Assembly (NCBI GenBank): GCA_035548495.1
Contig: DASZSV010000026.1
Span: forward strand, 4,376 to 68,375
Origin: CAILZL01 sp035548495
GTDB lineage: Bacteria > Pseudomonadota > Gammaproteobacteria > Steroidobacterales > Steroidobacteraceae
DNA: 64,000 nucleotides
Reading direction: 5' to 3'
The position numbers were made by a program, and so were the translations under genes. The notes under the pieces are model-generated. The model ran no database searches. It saw only the letters and a program-made list of their open reading frames with translations, and was not told the origin of the DNA. Positions within the stretch are counted from its first letter, which is position 1. Each line of letters starts with the position of its first letter. Below are positions 17,430 to 25,800 of the stretch, piece after piece.

Positions 17430-17729
17430 CTACAAGCTACTTCCGTTGTGCCCAATAACCCGGTCGCCGCCGGTGATGCGCAACTGCAGAATGCGTATCT
17501 CTTCAGCGGTAATTTGATAGATGAGGCTGTATGGAAATCGGCGGAGGATGTATCGCCGGCGAGTGCCACGAAACACAACACCAAGCTCAGGATTGTCCAG
17601 AACCAGGTTGGCTGCTCGTTCAAATTCGGCAACAAACGCGAGGCCAAGCTCAACATTTGCTTTCAGTGTATAAAACGCGGCTGCGTCCTGCAGTTCGGCA
17701 AGGGCCGATGGAGAAAGGACGAGTTTCAC
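17430..17729 (-). CDS. RelE/ParE-family toxin
   Basis: 99 residues. Features of the family: the N-terminal beta strand KLVLSPSALAELQDAAAFY, RGTRRRYILRRFPYSLIYQI in the middle, and a C-terminal ILQLRITGG strand. RelE-type toxins cleave mRNA on the ribosome, whereas ParE-type toxins poison gyrase; this sequence resembles the ParE/YoeB-like plasmid-stabilisation group and I cannot separate them. The start is a GTG at 17729 that overlaps the antitoxin stop (GTGA), so translation is coupled after the antitoxin. Surrounding repeats mark this as an accessory patch. Confidence 0.85.
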   Translation of the reverse strand: MKLVLSPSALAELQDAAAFYTLKANVELGLAFVAEFERAANLVLDNPELGVVFRGTRRRYILRRFPYSLIYQITAEEIRILQLRITGGDRVIGHNGSSL

Positions 17730-17950
17730 TTCAGTGCAGCACGAACCTGTGCAAGCGCATCAGCGATCGGAATGACCTGCGCCACACCGCTTTCGATATC
17801 GGCAATTCTGCGTTCGGTTTCTGCGGCCCATGCTTCGTCAATTCCGGCATCTTCGTTCAGGCTGGCAAGCAACAGCTGTGCGAAGGCCGCGCGTTCGCTA
17901 GCGGTCAGTTTCAGGGCTTCGGCTTCGAGTAACTCAAGTTGACTTGCCAT
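17726..17950 (-). CDS. Antitoxin, addiction-module component family
   Basis: 74 residues beginning MASQLELLEAEALKLT. Contains LTASERAAFAQLLLASL and EAWAAETERRIADIESG, the pattern of the small helical addiction-module proteins that pair with ParE/RelE toxins. I start it at 17950; an upstream start at 18049 would add 33 residues without family similarity. First gene of the pair; overlaps the toxin by 4 nt. No DNA-binding domain is obvious in the 74 residues, so autoregulation would need the toxin complex. Confidence 0.85.
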   Translation of the reverse strand: MASQLELLEAEALKLTASERAAFAQLLLASLNEDAGIDEAWAAETERRIADIESGVAQVIPIADALAQVRAALK

Positions 17951-18159
17951 GGCTGATGCCTGCATAACAGTAATGGAATTTGTGGCTCCAGACCACGGGT
18001 GCAAAATAGCATCGGACATGATTTCGGCGCAAGCCGTCGTTGTACACAATCTTTCATATTGCTAACCGATACGTAATCTGCGTCCGGTCATTGCAGCCAG
18101 TTGCTGAGTTATTTACGACGTGAATGGATATCATTGCAGTTCATAGTGCAGTTATCGCG

Positions 18160-18234
18160 TTCATGGAGAGCTTGTCGAACCATTCATAAACTTCCAAGCT
18201 AGCTGATGAACCCTTCGACAAGCTCAGGGTGAAC
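18160..18234. repeat. Pair of inverted copies of a GTTCAccctGAGCTTGTCGAA-type repeat
   Basis: Two 29-nt units, 18160-18188 and 18206-18234, lie in opposite orientation. They share 22 of 29 positions. The seven differing bases fall in the two halves of each unit's own short stem (TGG with CCA in one, CCC with GGG in the other), so base pairing is kept. A single related unit is at 43777-43800. Intergenic, dispersed palindrome family. Confidence 0.75.
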
Positions 18235-18334
18235 GGACTTGTGTATTACTCGTAGCGCGTCATTCATTATTCGGCGGAGTGCTCGGCACTTACTGCGCCT
18301 TACGGGTTCTGTGGCAATAACGAATCGTTAGATT

Positions 18335-18892
18335 TCAGAATATTAATACTGAGTGCTTCTGGCTAACCTTTTCAATAAAGAACCCATCATGATCCACATT
18401 TATGCTATCCAACGCTTCTTCTGCGTAATCAAGTACTTCCTTCTGACTGTTATGTGTAAGAAAGACACCTGCACACGCTATATACTTTATTTTTAAGCCT
18501 TCAAATGACTTCCTTCTTGCGCAAAAGACCTTGTCTGCATCTTGGCACATTCTATCAATACATATGCGATAAGCATCGTCTTGTTTTAGCTCGACAAAAT
18601 ACCACTCGTCCCTCTGCTGTCTCTTTAACCTGAAGCCAATATCAAGTGCGATTCGTTTCATTTCTAGGCTTGTTCTTTTATCTACATCAAATAGGTGTTC
18701 CATATCCCATTCAGCAATCATTTCATTTTCGGTCGCAAGATATAAGGCAAATTCTGTCTGCCACCACTTTTCCCAGCCAGTTAGGCCATTTTTATGAATC
18801 AGTCTAAGCGATTCCCCAATTCTTTCCGTATTAAAGAAGCTCAATAACACTTCTCCGATGTTATCCAAATCATTTGGTCTTTTTTCCGTCAC
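18335..18892 (-). CDS. Hypothetical protein, AT-rich orphan, possible PD-(D/E)XK-like fold
   Basis: 185 residues, clearly richer in A/T than the neighbouring genes, which hints at transfer. I do not recognise the family. The centre contains a long spaced acidic series and WYFVELKQDD near residue 98, whose E-x-K arrangement after a hydrophobic strand resembles PD-(D/E)XK nucleases. An earlier TEFALYLATENEMIAEWD could supply the acidic residues. Cysteine residues occur in ICIDRMCQDADKVFCARR. It stands alone between repeats, next to a toxin-antitoxin pair. The nuclease idea is weak inference; a plain hypothetical protein is the safe call. Confidence 0.65.
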   Translation of the reverse strand: MTEKRPNDLDNIGEVLLSFFNTERIGESLRLIHKNGLTGWEKWWQTEFALYLATENEMIAEWDMEHLFDVDKRTSLEMKRIALDIGFRLKRQQRDEWYFVELKQDDAYRICIDRMCQDADKVFCARRKSFEGLKIKYIACAGVFLTHNSQKEVLDYAEEALDSINVDHDGFFIEKVSQKHSVLIF

Positions 18893-18984
18893 GAGTTTCT
18901 CCGAAATCTAAATATTTCGCCAACGCTTGTCTAGAAGATAACACTGGGAATATGAAGGTACCAACTGAGTAGAACCCGTTTCTT

Positions 18985-19012
18985 ACTGGATACCCGCCCT
19001 CGTGGGTATGAC
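18985..19012 (-). repeat. Dispersed palindrome, ATTCCCGC/GCGGGAAT family, copy 2
   Basis: ACTGGATACCCGC, CCTC loop, GTGGGTATGAC: same layout as the copies at 17320 and 43742, in reverse orientation, with stem bases changed in a paired way (ATACCC with GGGTAT). Confidence 0.65.
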
Positions 19013-19099
19013 GAAAAGAACATCTGGCGAATAAATATCACCTTTCACGCTCCGCCCACGCAATTTTCACGCGGCCTTCACATGGGGTGGCGCATGCTT

Positions 19100-19124
19100 T
19101 GATCCAGACTGGGAATTCGGATCA
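19100..19124. promoter_or_regulatory. Inverted repeat TGATCC/GGATCA upstream of the lipid operon
   Basis: TGATCC at 19100-19105 and GGATCA at 19119-19124 form an inverted repeat with a 13-nt spacer, 65 nt before the first operon gene. TGATCC also resembles the -35 element described for RpoE-ChrR promoters, but no matching -10 follows at the right distance. It could be an operator. Confidence 0.3.
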
Positions 19125-19137
19125 TCCGCCCCCTTCA

Positions 19138-19160
19138 CCCTCCCCCATCACGGGGGAGGG
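19138..19160. repeat. Dispersed palindrome, CCCTC/GAGGG family, copy 2
   Basis: CCCTCCCCC (19138-19146), loop ATCAC, GGGGGAGGG (19152-19160). Same stem as copy 1 with a different loop. It lies in the leader of the lipid operon, 28 nt before the first start codon, where it could affect translation. Confidence 0.75.
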
Positions 19161-19188
19161 CATTGTTGAATCAGCAGAGGCAATAACG

Positions 19189-20238
19189 ATGAGTGCATTG
19201 GCGAACAACATATTCAGTTCGGTGGAACGGGGTCTTTTGCCGGACGCATTGATCCGTGCGGGCATTCGTCGTTTGTGTCGCGAACGCCTGCAGGAGATTG
19301 CAACCGATAACGCCGAGCAGGCCAATGAAAGATTGTTTGCGTTAGTCGGGCAAATGCGTCAAGCGACAATTGCATTGGTGCCGGAGCTGGCCAACAAGCA
19401 GCACTATGAAGTGCCTGCAGAATTTTTTCATTTATGCCTGGGTCCGCATCGCAAGTACAGCAGTGCTTATTTTGCAGAAGGCGTGACTGATCTCGCGGTG
19501 GCAGAGCATGAGGCATTGAAACAAACCTGTGAACACGCGGAGCTGGCAGATGGACAAACCATACTGGAGCTGGGTTGTGGCTGGGGATCGCTTACATTGT
19601 GGATGGCGGAGCACTATCCCAACAGCAAAATTGTTGCCGTCTCCAATTCCTTTTCGCAACGCGACTTCATTGCCCGAGAAGCAGCAGCGCGTGGCCTGAA
19701 GAACATCGAGCAGCATGTTGCCGACATGAACAACTTTGATATTGCATTGCGTTTTGATCGCGTGGTGTCGGTGGAGATGTTTGAACACATGCGCAACTGG
19801 TCTGTGTTGCTGAACAAAATTGCGGGCTGGTTGAAGCCCGGTGGCAAATTGATGATTCACATCTTCTGCCATCGTTCCACGCCCTACCTGTTTGAAGACA
19901 GGGATGAATCCGACTGGATGAGCCGTTACTTTTTCTCCGGCGGCATGATGCCCAGCGATGATCTGCCATTGCTGTTTCAACAGGACTTGTCCATCGTTCG
20001 TCGCTGGCGCTGGGATGGCGCGCACTACCAGAAAACGGCCAATGCATGGTTGAAGAATCTCGACAGCAACAGAACCGCGGCAATACCGATTCTCAAAGCG
20101 GTGTATGGCGATGATGCTGCATCAATCTGGTTGCACCGCTGGCGTATTTTCTTCATGGCCTGTGCGGAATTGTTTGGATTCAACAACGGCCAGGAATGGC
20201 GGGTAAGTCACTACCTGTTCGAGCGGCCGCGTTCATGA
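19189..20238 (+). CDS. CFA-synthase-family SAM-dependent methyltransferase (first of two)
   Basis: 349 residues. The SAM-binding motif I is ILELGCGWGSLTLWMAEHYP near residue 125, followed by VVSVEMFEHMRNW and LKPGGKLMIHIFCHR. It resembles cyclopropane-fatty-acid synthase relatives that methylate lipid acyl chains, but lacks the long N-terminal domain of true CFA synthase. The start was set at 19189; the frame upstream runs through the palindromic repeat. First gene of a nine-gene operon; its stop overlaps the next start by 4 nt (ATGA). Its partner enzyme, a full CFA-type protein, is the last gene of the operon. A C-methylation of an acyl chain or sterol-like lipid is inference. Confidence 0.85.
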   Translation: MSALANNIFSSVERGLLPDALIRAGIRRLCRERLQEIATDNAEQANERLFALVGQMRQATIALVPELANKQHYEVPAEFFHLCLGPHRKYSSAYFAEGVTDLAVAEHEALKQTCEHAELADGQTILELGCGWGSLTLWMAEHYPNSKIVAVSNSFSQRDFIAREAAARGLKNIEQHVADMNNFDIALRFDRVVSVEMFEHMRNWSVLLNKIAGWLKPGGKLMIHIFCHRSTPYLFEDRDESDWMSRYFFSGGMMPSDDLPLLFQQDLSIVRRWRWDGAHYQKTANAWLKNLDSNRTAAIPILKAVYGDDAASIWLHRWRIFFMACAELFGFNNGQEWRVSHYLFERPRS

Positions 20239-20819
20239 ATGACATTGTCCACATGACGGTGAGCCGCACAGCCGCGCCCGGTACTTTGGGTGTGAAGCGC
20301 GTGATTGCCAATTTCCTGCTGTTTCAGATTGCGTGGATTGTGTGTGTGGTGTCTGCTGCGCGCCATGTGCAGTGGTTGTCATTGTTTGTTATTGCCATCG
20401 CCATTGGTGCGTATGTTGTTTCTTCTCAACACAAACTCAAGGCGGTTTCGCTCATTTTATTCTGCATGATGATGGGCGTGGCCATCGAATCGTTGCTGGC
20501 CACCATTCGCGCTACGCAATTCAATGATCATCTCAATGCAGGCGGCGGCGATGTCATGGTGTTTGCGCCGGTATGGATGGCGGCGTTATGGGGATTGTTC
20601 GCAACCACCTTCAATGTATCACTACGCTGGCTGAATGGCCGCTATGTGTTGTCATCACTGTTGGGCGCCATTGCGGGACCGCTGTCCTATCTTTCCGGCA
20701 GCAAGATGGGTGCATTGATCTTGCCCGCAGACTATTCACTGCTTGCCATTGGTCTGTGCTGGGCAGTGATGATGCCGGTGTTACTGTCCGCTGCAAAACA
20801 CTGGGATGCCTTCGCATGA
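20235..20819 (+). CDS. DUF2878 membrane protein
   Basis: 194 residues, five or six hydrophobic segments (NFLLFQIAWIVCVVSAA, LFVIAIAIGAYVV, AVSLILFCMMMGVAIESLL, MAALWGLFATTF, LGAIAGPLSYLSG, LAIGLCWAVMMPVLL). The AWIVCV opening and the GVAIESLLATI segment match the DUF2878 family as I remember it. Function unknown; recurrently found beside CFA-like, DUF1295 and desaturase genes. Start at 20235 by ATGA overlap with the upstream gene; ATGA overlap with the next gene too. Confidence 0.8.
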   Translation: MNDIVHMTVSRTAAPGTLGVKRVIANFLLFQIAWIVCVVSAARHVQWLSLFVIAIAIGAYVVSSQHKLKAVSLILFCMMMGVAIESLLATIRATQFNDHLNAGGGDVMVFAPVWMAALWGLFATTFNVSLRWLNGRYVLSSLLGAIAGPLSYLSGSKMGALILPADYSLLAIGLCWAVMMPVLLSAAKHWDAFA

Positions 20820-21598
20820 GTCATCTCGTTGCAACATGGTGGTGGAGTCTGGCGCCGATGCTGGCGATGGCGGTCATGGCGTGGACGATCTGCACTATTA
20901 AACGCAATGTCGGGCTGATTGATATCTTCTGGTCACTGTTTCTGCTCACCGCGGGAATCACTCAGGCAATGATGGCGACATCATTGAACGGGCAATCGTG
21001 GCTGGTGCTGCTGTTGCTTGCAGTGTGGGCAGTGCGTCTTGCGATGTATCTGGCGCTGCGTAACTGGAGTGCAGCGGAAGATCATCGTTATCAAGCCATT
21101 CGTGCCAGAAATGAACCCGGATTTGTCTGGAAGAGTTTTTATCTGGTGTTCCTGTTGCAGGCGATGCTGGCCTGGATCATCTCTGCTTCGCTGGCAGCCG
21201 GCATTGTTGAACACCGCACGCATATCGCGTTGTTGATGACGGGCGCAGTGCTCAGTGCATCCGGTTTTGTATTCGAAACCGTTGCGGACTGGCAGCTTGC
21301 CCAGTTCAAGTCAGACAAGGCCAATCGTGGGCAGGTGTTGCAACACGGCCTGTGGCGTTACAGCCGTCATCCGAATTATTTTGGTGAATGCTGTTTCTGG
21401 TGGGGCATGTTCCTGATGGGCGCAACCACGGCCACGCTGTGGACCCTGATATCGCCGCTGTTGATGACGCTGTTGCTATTGAAAGTGTCCGGCATCACGC
21501 TGCTTGAAAAAGACATCGTCGATCGCCGTCCGGCATATCAGCACTATATTGAAAGCACCAGTGCATTCTTTCCCTGGCCGCCGAAGGTGTCGTCATGA
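20816..21598 (+). CDS. DUF1295 membrane protein (steroid 5-alpha-reductase/ICMT-like)
   Basis: 260 residues with six or seven hydrophobic segments. The C-terminal HGLWRYSRHPNYFGECCFWWGMF (quoted here in part: RYSRHPNYFGE) is the signature of DUF1295, relatives of steroid 5-alpha-reductases and isoprenylcysteine methyltransferases, which bind NADPH or SAM at this site. It could reduce a double bond in a lipid. Start at 20816 by ATGA overlap; stop overlaps the next gene by 4 nt. Its position between two lipid-methylation genes supports an acyl-chain substrate (inference). Confidence 0.87.
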   Translation: MSHLVATWWWSLAPMLAMAVMAWTICTIKRNVGLIDIFWSLFLLTAGITQAMMATSLNGQSWLVLLLLAVWAVRLAMYLALRNWSAAEDHRYQAIRARNEPGFVWKSFYLVFLLQAMLAWIISASLAAGIVEHRTHIALLMTGAVLSASGFVFETVADWQLAQFKSDKANRGQVLQHGLWRYSRHPNYFGECCFWWGMFLMGATTATLWTLISPLLMTLLLLKVSGITLLEKDIVDRRPAYQHYIESTSAFFPWPPKVSS

Positions 21599-22215
21599 GG
21601 CACTGGTTACTGATGACACTGATGCTGGCTGCGCTGCCTGCTTTCGGTTACAGCAAGGAATGGGATTTCAATGTCACGCTGGATCATCACGAACTGGGCC
21701 AGCATCGCTTTGTGATTGAATCACAAGGGCCATATCTCAAAGTGGATAGCGATGCGACGTTTGACTACAAGCTGCTGTTGTTCAGTGTCTTCAAGTATGT
21801 GTATCACGACGTGGAATACTGGAAGGGTGACTGCCTCACTCATCTCGTTTCAACGACACGCACCAATGATACGCACGAGGAAGTACGGGCAGAGCCCGTC
21901 AACGATCAGTTACGTGTTGAACATGCCGGCGGATGGACCGAATACAGCGGCTGTGTCAAATCCTTTGCTTACTGGAACCCCGACATTCTCAAGGAGAGGC
22001 GCTTGCTCAACAGCCAGACCGGTGAGTACATGCATGTGACCATCAACAAGATCGGCCGCGAGACCATTGATGTCAAGGGTGAGCCAGTCACAGCGGATCG
22101 CTATCACATTCAGGGCAAGGAATTGTCCATCGACATCTGGTACGTGGATGACGAATGGGTGGCATTGCAGGCCAGTGCCGCCGGTGGAAAGTTGTTACGT
22201 TACAAATTGAAGTGA
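21595..22215 (+). CDS. DUF6134-type exported protein
   Basis: 206 residues. Signal peptide MRHWLLMTLMLAALPAFGYS, then a beta-rich domain (WDFNVTLDHHELGQHRFVIES, YVYHDVEYWKGDCLTHLVS). The pattern is that of the DUF6134 family, uncharacterised periplasmic proteins often encoded with lipid desaturases. It may bind or present a lipid, as its neighbour is a lipocalin. Two cysteines (in GDCLT and SGCVK) could form a disulfide. ATGA overlap upstream, 5-nt gap downstream. Confidence 0.75.
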   Translation: MRHWLLMTLMLAALPAFGYSKEWDFNVTLDHHELGQHRFVIESQGPYLKVDSDATFDYKLLLFSVFKYVYHDVEYWKGDCLTHLVSTTRTNDTHEEVRAEPVNDQLRVEHAGGWTEYSGCVKSFAYWNPDILKERRLLNSQTGEYMHVTINKIGRETIDVKGEPVTADRYHIQGKELSIDIWYVDDEWVALQASAAGGKLLRYKLK

Positions 22216-22220
22216 GTGCC

Positions 22221-22733
22221 ATGCGTATATTATTCATATCCAGTGTGCTGTTACTTGCGGGTTGCTGTACTGCCCTGGCGCCGATGTCCGTGGTGCAGCA
22301 TGTGGACATTCCACGTTTCATGGGCAAGTGGTATGTCATTGCCAACATCCCCACTGCCATTGAAAAGGATGCGCACAATGCCGTTGAGTCATACCAATTG
22401 AATGACGACGGCACGATTGACACCACCTTCACATTCAATGCGGGCAGCGTTGATGGCAAGGTGAAAACTTATCATCCCAAAGGGTTCATTCTCGACAGAA
22501 ACAGCAATGCCATCTGGGGCATGCGCTTTGTCTGGCCCATCAAGGCGGATTATCGCATTGCGTATCTCGCGCCGGATTACAGCGAAACCATCATTGCGCG
22601 TCAGCGGCGCGACTATGTATGGATCATGGCAAGAACGCCGCACATCAGTGATGATGATTATTACCGGCTGGTGAGCATCGCCGCATCGCTGGGCTATGAC
22701 CGGATGAAAATTCAGCGGGTGCCGCAGCGATGA
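22221..22733 (+). CDS. Lipocalin lipoprotein (Blc-like)
   Basis: 170 residues. Lipobox LLLAGC puts the lipidated Cys at residue 14. The lipocalin motif GKWYVIANIP is at about residue 40, and the C-terminal YVWIMARTPHISDDDYYRL matches Blc. Bacterial Blc proteins sit at the outer membrane and bind fatty acids or lysophospholipids. Here it probably handles the lipid product of the operon. The start ATG at 22221 is 5 nt after the DUF6134 stop; the stop overlaps the desaturase start by 4 nt. Confidence 0.9.
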   Translation: MRILFISSVLLLAGCCTALAPMSVVQHVDIPRFMGKWYVIANIPTAIEKDAHNAVESYQLNDDGTIDTTFTFNAGSVDGKVKTYHPKGFILDRNSNAIWGMRFVWPIKADYRIAYLAPDYSETIIARQRRDYVWIMARTPHISDDDYYRLVSIAASLGYDRMKIQRVPQR

Positions 22734-23728
22734 GTTCCATTTTTCATCGTGATTCGTTACCGGCTGGCATGCGCCATCCTGCGCTGCGTTTCATGCTGAC
22801 GGTAAAGCAATGGTTCATTGCTGATGCCGCTGTGAAGATGGATGGCACGAACGCACATGAGGCGGATGGCATTGAATGGACGCGCGTGTTGCCGTTCATT
22901 GCCATGCATCTGATGTGTCTGGGCGTGATCTGGGTGGGCGTCAGCCCGGTTGCAGTGGCGGTGGCATTGATTGCCTATCTGGTGCGCATGTTTGCCATCA
23001 CCGGGTTTTATCATCGTTACTTCTCACATCGCACCTTCAAGACTTCGCGAATCGGTCAATTCCTGTTTGCATTGCTCGGTGCTGCGGCTGTACAGCGTGG
23101 GCCGATATGGTGGGCGGCGCATCACCGTCATCATCATGCTCATTCGGATAAACAAGCAGATGCGCATTCGCCGCTGCAACATGGCTTCTGGCGTGCACAT
23201 GTAGGATGGTTTCTGACTCGCGAAGGATTTGCGCCCGATCTCAAACGTGTACGTGATCTTCTGCGTTATCCGGAACTGCGCTGGCTGGACCGGCTTGATA
23301 TTGCGGTGCCGGTGCTGATGGCCTTTGGCATGCTGCGTCTCGGCCAATATTTGCAGGTGCACGCGCCGCAACTTCACACCAGCGGTGCGCAGATGCTGAT
23401 CTGGGGTTTCTTCATTTCAACCATCGGCTGCTATCACATCACTTACAGCATCAATTCACTGGCGCATGTATTCGGCAAGCAGCGTTATCACACCGCCGAT
23501 GAAAGCCGCAACAACTGGTTGCTGGCCATTCTCACGCTGGGCGAAGGCTGGCATAACAATCACCATCATTATCCGGCGGCCGCACGGCAGGGTTTTTACT
23601 GGTGGGAAATCGACATCACGTGGTATGCGCTGAAACTGCTTTCATGGATGGGCATCGTGTGGGATCTGAAACCTGTTCCAGTGGAAGTGCGTGACAATCT
23701 GTCATCCACTCGCCATAAGGAGAATTAG
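22730..23728 (+). CDS. Membrane acyl-CoA/acyl-lipid fatty-acid desaturase
   Basis: 332 residues of the stearoyl-CoA Delta9-type desaturase family. The three histidine boxes for the di-iron centre are visible: HRYFSH (near 103), HHRHHH (near 134) and HNNHHHYP (near 272). Four hydrophobic segments surround them. It uses O2 and an electron donor to introduce a cis double bond into a fatty-acyl chain. Within the operon the product would be the substrate of the CFA-type methyltransferases, which act on unsaturated chains. ATGA overlap upstream, 3-nt gap downstream. Confidence 0.92.
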   Translation: MSSIFHRDSLPAGMRHPALRFMLTVKQWFIADAAVKMDGTNAHEADGIEWTRVLPFIAMHLMCLGVIWVGVSPVAVAVALIAYLVRMFAITGFYHRYFSHRTFKTSRIGQFLFALLGAAAVQRGPIWWAAHHRHHHAHSDKQADAHSPLQHGFWRAHVGWFLTREGFAPDLKRVRDLLRYPELRWLDRLDIAVPVLMAFGMLRLGQYLQVHAPQLHTSGAQMLIWGFFISTIGCYHITYSINSLAHVFGKQRYHTADESRNNWLLAILTLGEGWHNNHHHYPAAARQGFYWWEIDITWYALKLLSWMGIVWDLKPVPVEVRDNLSSTRHKEN

Positions 23729-23731
23729 CAT

Positions 23732-25015
23732 ATGCGTGTTGCCATCATAGGTTCGGGCATTTCAGGATTGACGGCTGCTTACAGGCTGCATCAGCAGGGA
23801 CATGACATCACCGTATATGAGGCCAATGACTATGTGGGTGGTCATACGGCAACGATTGATGTTGAATACTGCGGCCATCGGTATGCGATTGATACGGGTT
23901 TCATTGTATTCAACGACTGGACGTATCCGAATTTCATCGCCTTGCTGGAAGAGCTGGGTGTGGAATGGCAGTACTCCAACATGAGTTTCTCACTGCGCTG
24001 TGAAAAAACCGGACTGGAATACAATGGCACGTCCATCAACAGCCTGTTTGCACAACGCTTGAATGTATTGCGGCCTTCCTTCCTGCGCATGATCCACGAC
24101 ATTCTGCGTTTCAATGAAGATGCAAAAAAGGCCTTGCCGGCGTTGATGCCGGATATCACGCTTGATGCATACTTGAGAGAAGGTGGTTATTCGCGGGCCT
24201 TTGTTGAGCGCTACATCGTACCGATGGGGCGTGCCATCTGGTCGGCGAGTGAATCCGCCATGCTGGAGTTTCCCGCGCGATTCTTCATCGACTTTTTTGA
24301 TCGTCATGGCTTTCTCAATGTTGATCATCGTCCACGCTGGCGCGCCATCAAGGGCGGCTCGCGCGAATACGTCAAAAAGCTGGTGAAACCTTTCGCGTCA
24401 CGCATCCTGCTGGGTTCTCCGGTGGCAACTGTATTGCGCAATGCGGATCAGGTGTTTGTCAGAACTGCTCATGGCGATGTGCAATCTCATGATTACGTGG
24501 TCTTTGCCTGTCATGCTGATCAGGCGTTGCGCATGCTGGAACAGCCAACAATGGCGGAACAACAGGTGCTCGGTGCCTTCGGCTATCAGGAGAACGATGT
24601 ACTGCTGCATACTGATACATGCATGCTGCCGCGCAAACCACTGGCACGCGCGGCATGGAACTATCATCTGCTCGATAACACGCAGGATCGTGTCGCACTG
24701 ACCTATGACATGAATGTATTGCAGAACATTCACGCCCCGGTTAAGTTTCTGGTGACGTTGAATCGCAATCAGGACATTGCTTCATCCGCCGTGCTGGGCC
24801 GGTATGTGTATCATCATCCGGTTTATACGCCGCAAGCCGTTGCCGCCCAGCAACGCCACGCGGAGCTCAACGGCAAGCAACGCAGCTTTTACTGCGGCGC
24901 GTACTGGCGCTTTGGCTTTCACGAAGATGGTGTGGTCAGTGCATTGAACATGCTCAAGGATTTCGAACGGATGGTGCCAGACGCGATGATACAGCCCCAC
25001 ATGAAGATCGCCTGA
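23732..25015 (+). CDS. FAD-dependent amine-oxidase-like oxidoreductase
   Basis: 427 residues. The N-terminal dinucleotide motif VAIIGSGISGLTAAYRL is followed by VYEANDYVGGHTATID, the FAD-binding signature of amine-oxidase/phytoene-desaturase-like flavoproteins. The family (NAD/FAD-binding, COG2907-like) is commonly paired with DUF1365 and CFA synthase genes, as here. It is a candidate for oxidation or desaturation of a methylated acyl chain. The stop and the next start overlap by 1 nt (TGATG), so it is co-translated with DUF1365. Confidence 0.88.
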   Translation: MRVAIIGSGISGLTAAYRLHQQGHDITVYEANDYVGGHTATIDVEYCGHRYAIDTGFIVFNDWTYPNFIALLEELGVEWQYSNMSFSLRCEKTGLEYNGTSINSLFAQRLNVLRPSFLRMIHDILRFNEDAKKALPALMPDITLDAYLREGGYSRAFVERYIVPMGRAIWSASESAMLEFPARFFIDFFDRHGFLNVDHRPRWRAIKGGSREYVKKLVKPFASRILLGSPVATVLRNADQVFVRTAHGDVQSHDYVVFACHADQALRMLEQPTMAEQQVLGAFGYQENDVLLHTDTCMLPRKPLARAAWNYHLLDNTQDRVALTYDMNVLQNIHAPVKFLVTLNRNQDIASSAVLGRYVYHHPVYTPQAVAAQQRHAELNGKQRSFYCGAYWRFGFHEDGVVSALNMLKDFERMVPDAMIQPHMKIA

Positions 25016-25800
25016 TGAAAAGCGCGTTGTACATTGGCCATTTGCAGCATCGGCGGCACCAGCCGCGGGTCAACCGTTTTCGCTATCCTATTTTCATGAT
25101 GCTGATTGATCTGGATGAACTGCCCACATTGTTTGACCGTTTCTGGTTGTGGTCGGCAAAACATCCGGCGCTGGCGTGGTTTCGCCGCAAGGACTATCAC
25201 GGTGATGCGGGAAAATCATTATCGGATGCGATACGCGATACGGTGATGCAGCACACCGGCAGCCGGCCAGCCGGTCCCATTCGCCTGCTCACGCACCTGC
25301 GCTACTTTGGCTGCAACTTCAATCCGGTGAGTTTCTACTATGTGTTCGATGCTGAAGATCAGCATGTTGAAACCATTGTCGCAGAGATTACCAACACGCC
25401 GTGGAAGCAACGTCATTGCTATGTGTTGAGTGTCAGTCAGTCAGAACTTGTCCATCGTCACTGGCAATGGCAATTCGACAAGGCATTTCATGTGTCGCCC
25501 TTCATGCCCATGGACATGCAATATGGCTGGCGCTTTTCCGAGCCAGATGAATCTCTGCGAGTGCACATGGAAAACCGGTGCGACAGCCAGAAGCAGTTCG
25601 ACGCCACGTTGACCTTGCAACGCCGCGAGATTACTTCACGATCTCTCGCGGCAGTGCTGATCAGGTATCCGTTGATGACAATGCAGGTCATTGTATTGAT
25701 TCACTGGCAGGCGCTGAAGTTGTTCATCAAGCGCGTGCCGTTCTTTACTCATCCGGACAAGTTACCCGTTGTTACCGTACATGCAGGAAAATCATCATGA
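25015..25800 (+). CDS. DUF1365 protein
   Basis: 261 residues. The conserved features are RHQPRVNRFRYPIFMMLIDL at the N-terminus, IRLLTHLRYFGCNFNPVSFYYVFD, and HVSPFMPMDMQYGW. DUF1365 (COG3496) proteins are uncharacterised but reproducibly linked to an amine-oxidase-like flavoprotein and a CFA synthase, and in Rhodobacter-type bacteria to the singlet-oxygen response. Here it sits exactly between the two, with overlaps on both sides (1 nt and 4 nt). No cofactor motif seen. Confidence 0.9.
   Translation: MKSALYIGHLQHRRHQPRVNRFRYPIFMMLIDLDELPTLFDRFWLWSAKHPALAWFRRKDYHGDAGKSLSDAIRDTVMQHTGSRPAGPIRLLTHLRYFGCNFNPVSFYYVFDAEDQHVETIVAEITNTPWKQRHCYVLSVSQSELVHRHWQWQFDKAFHVSPFMPMDMQYGWRFSEPDESLRVHMENRCDSQKQFDATLTLQRREITSRSLAAVLIRYPLMTMQVIVLIHWQALKLFIKRVPFFTHPDKLPVVTVHAGKSS

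Noticed and set aside
19100..19124. RpoE-ChrR promoter before the lipid operon
   Set aside because: TGATCC could be a -35, but no -10 of the known form follows at about 18 nt; I keep it only as an inverted repeat.
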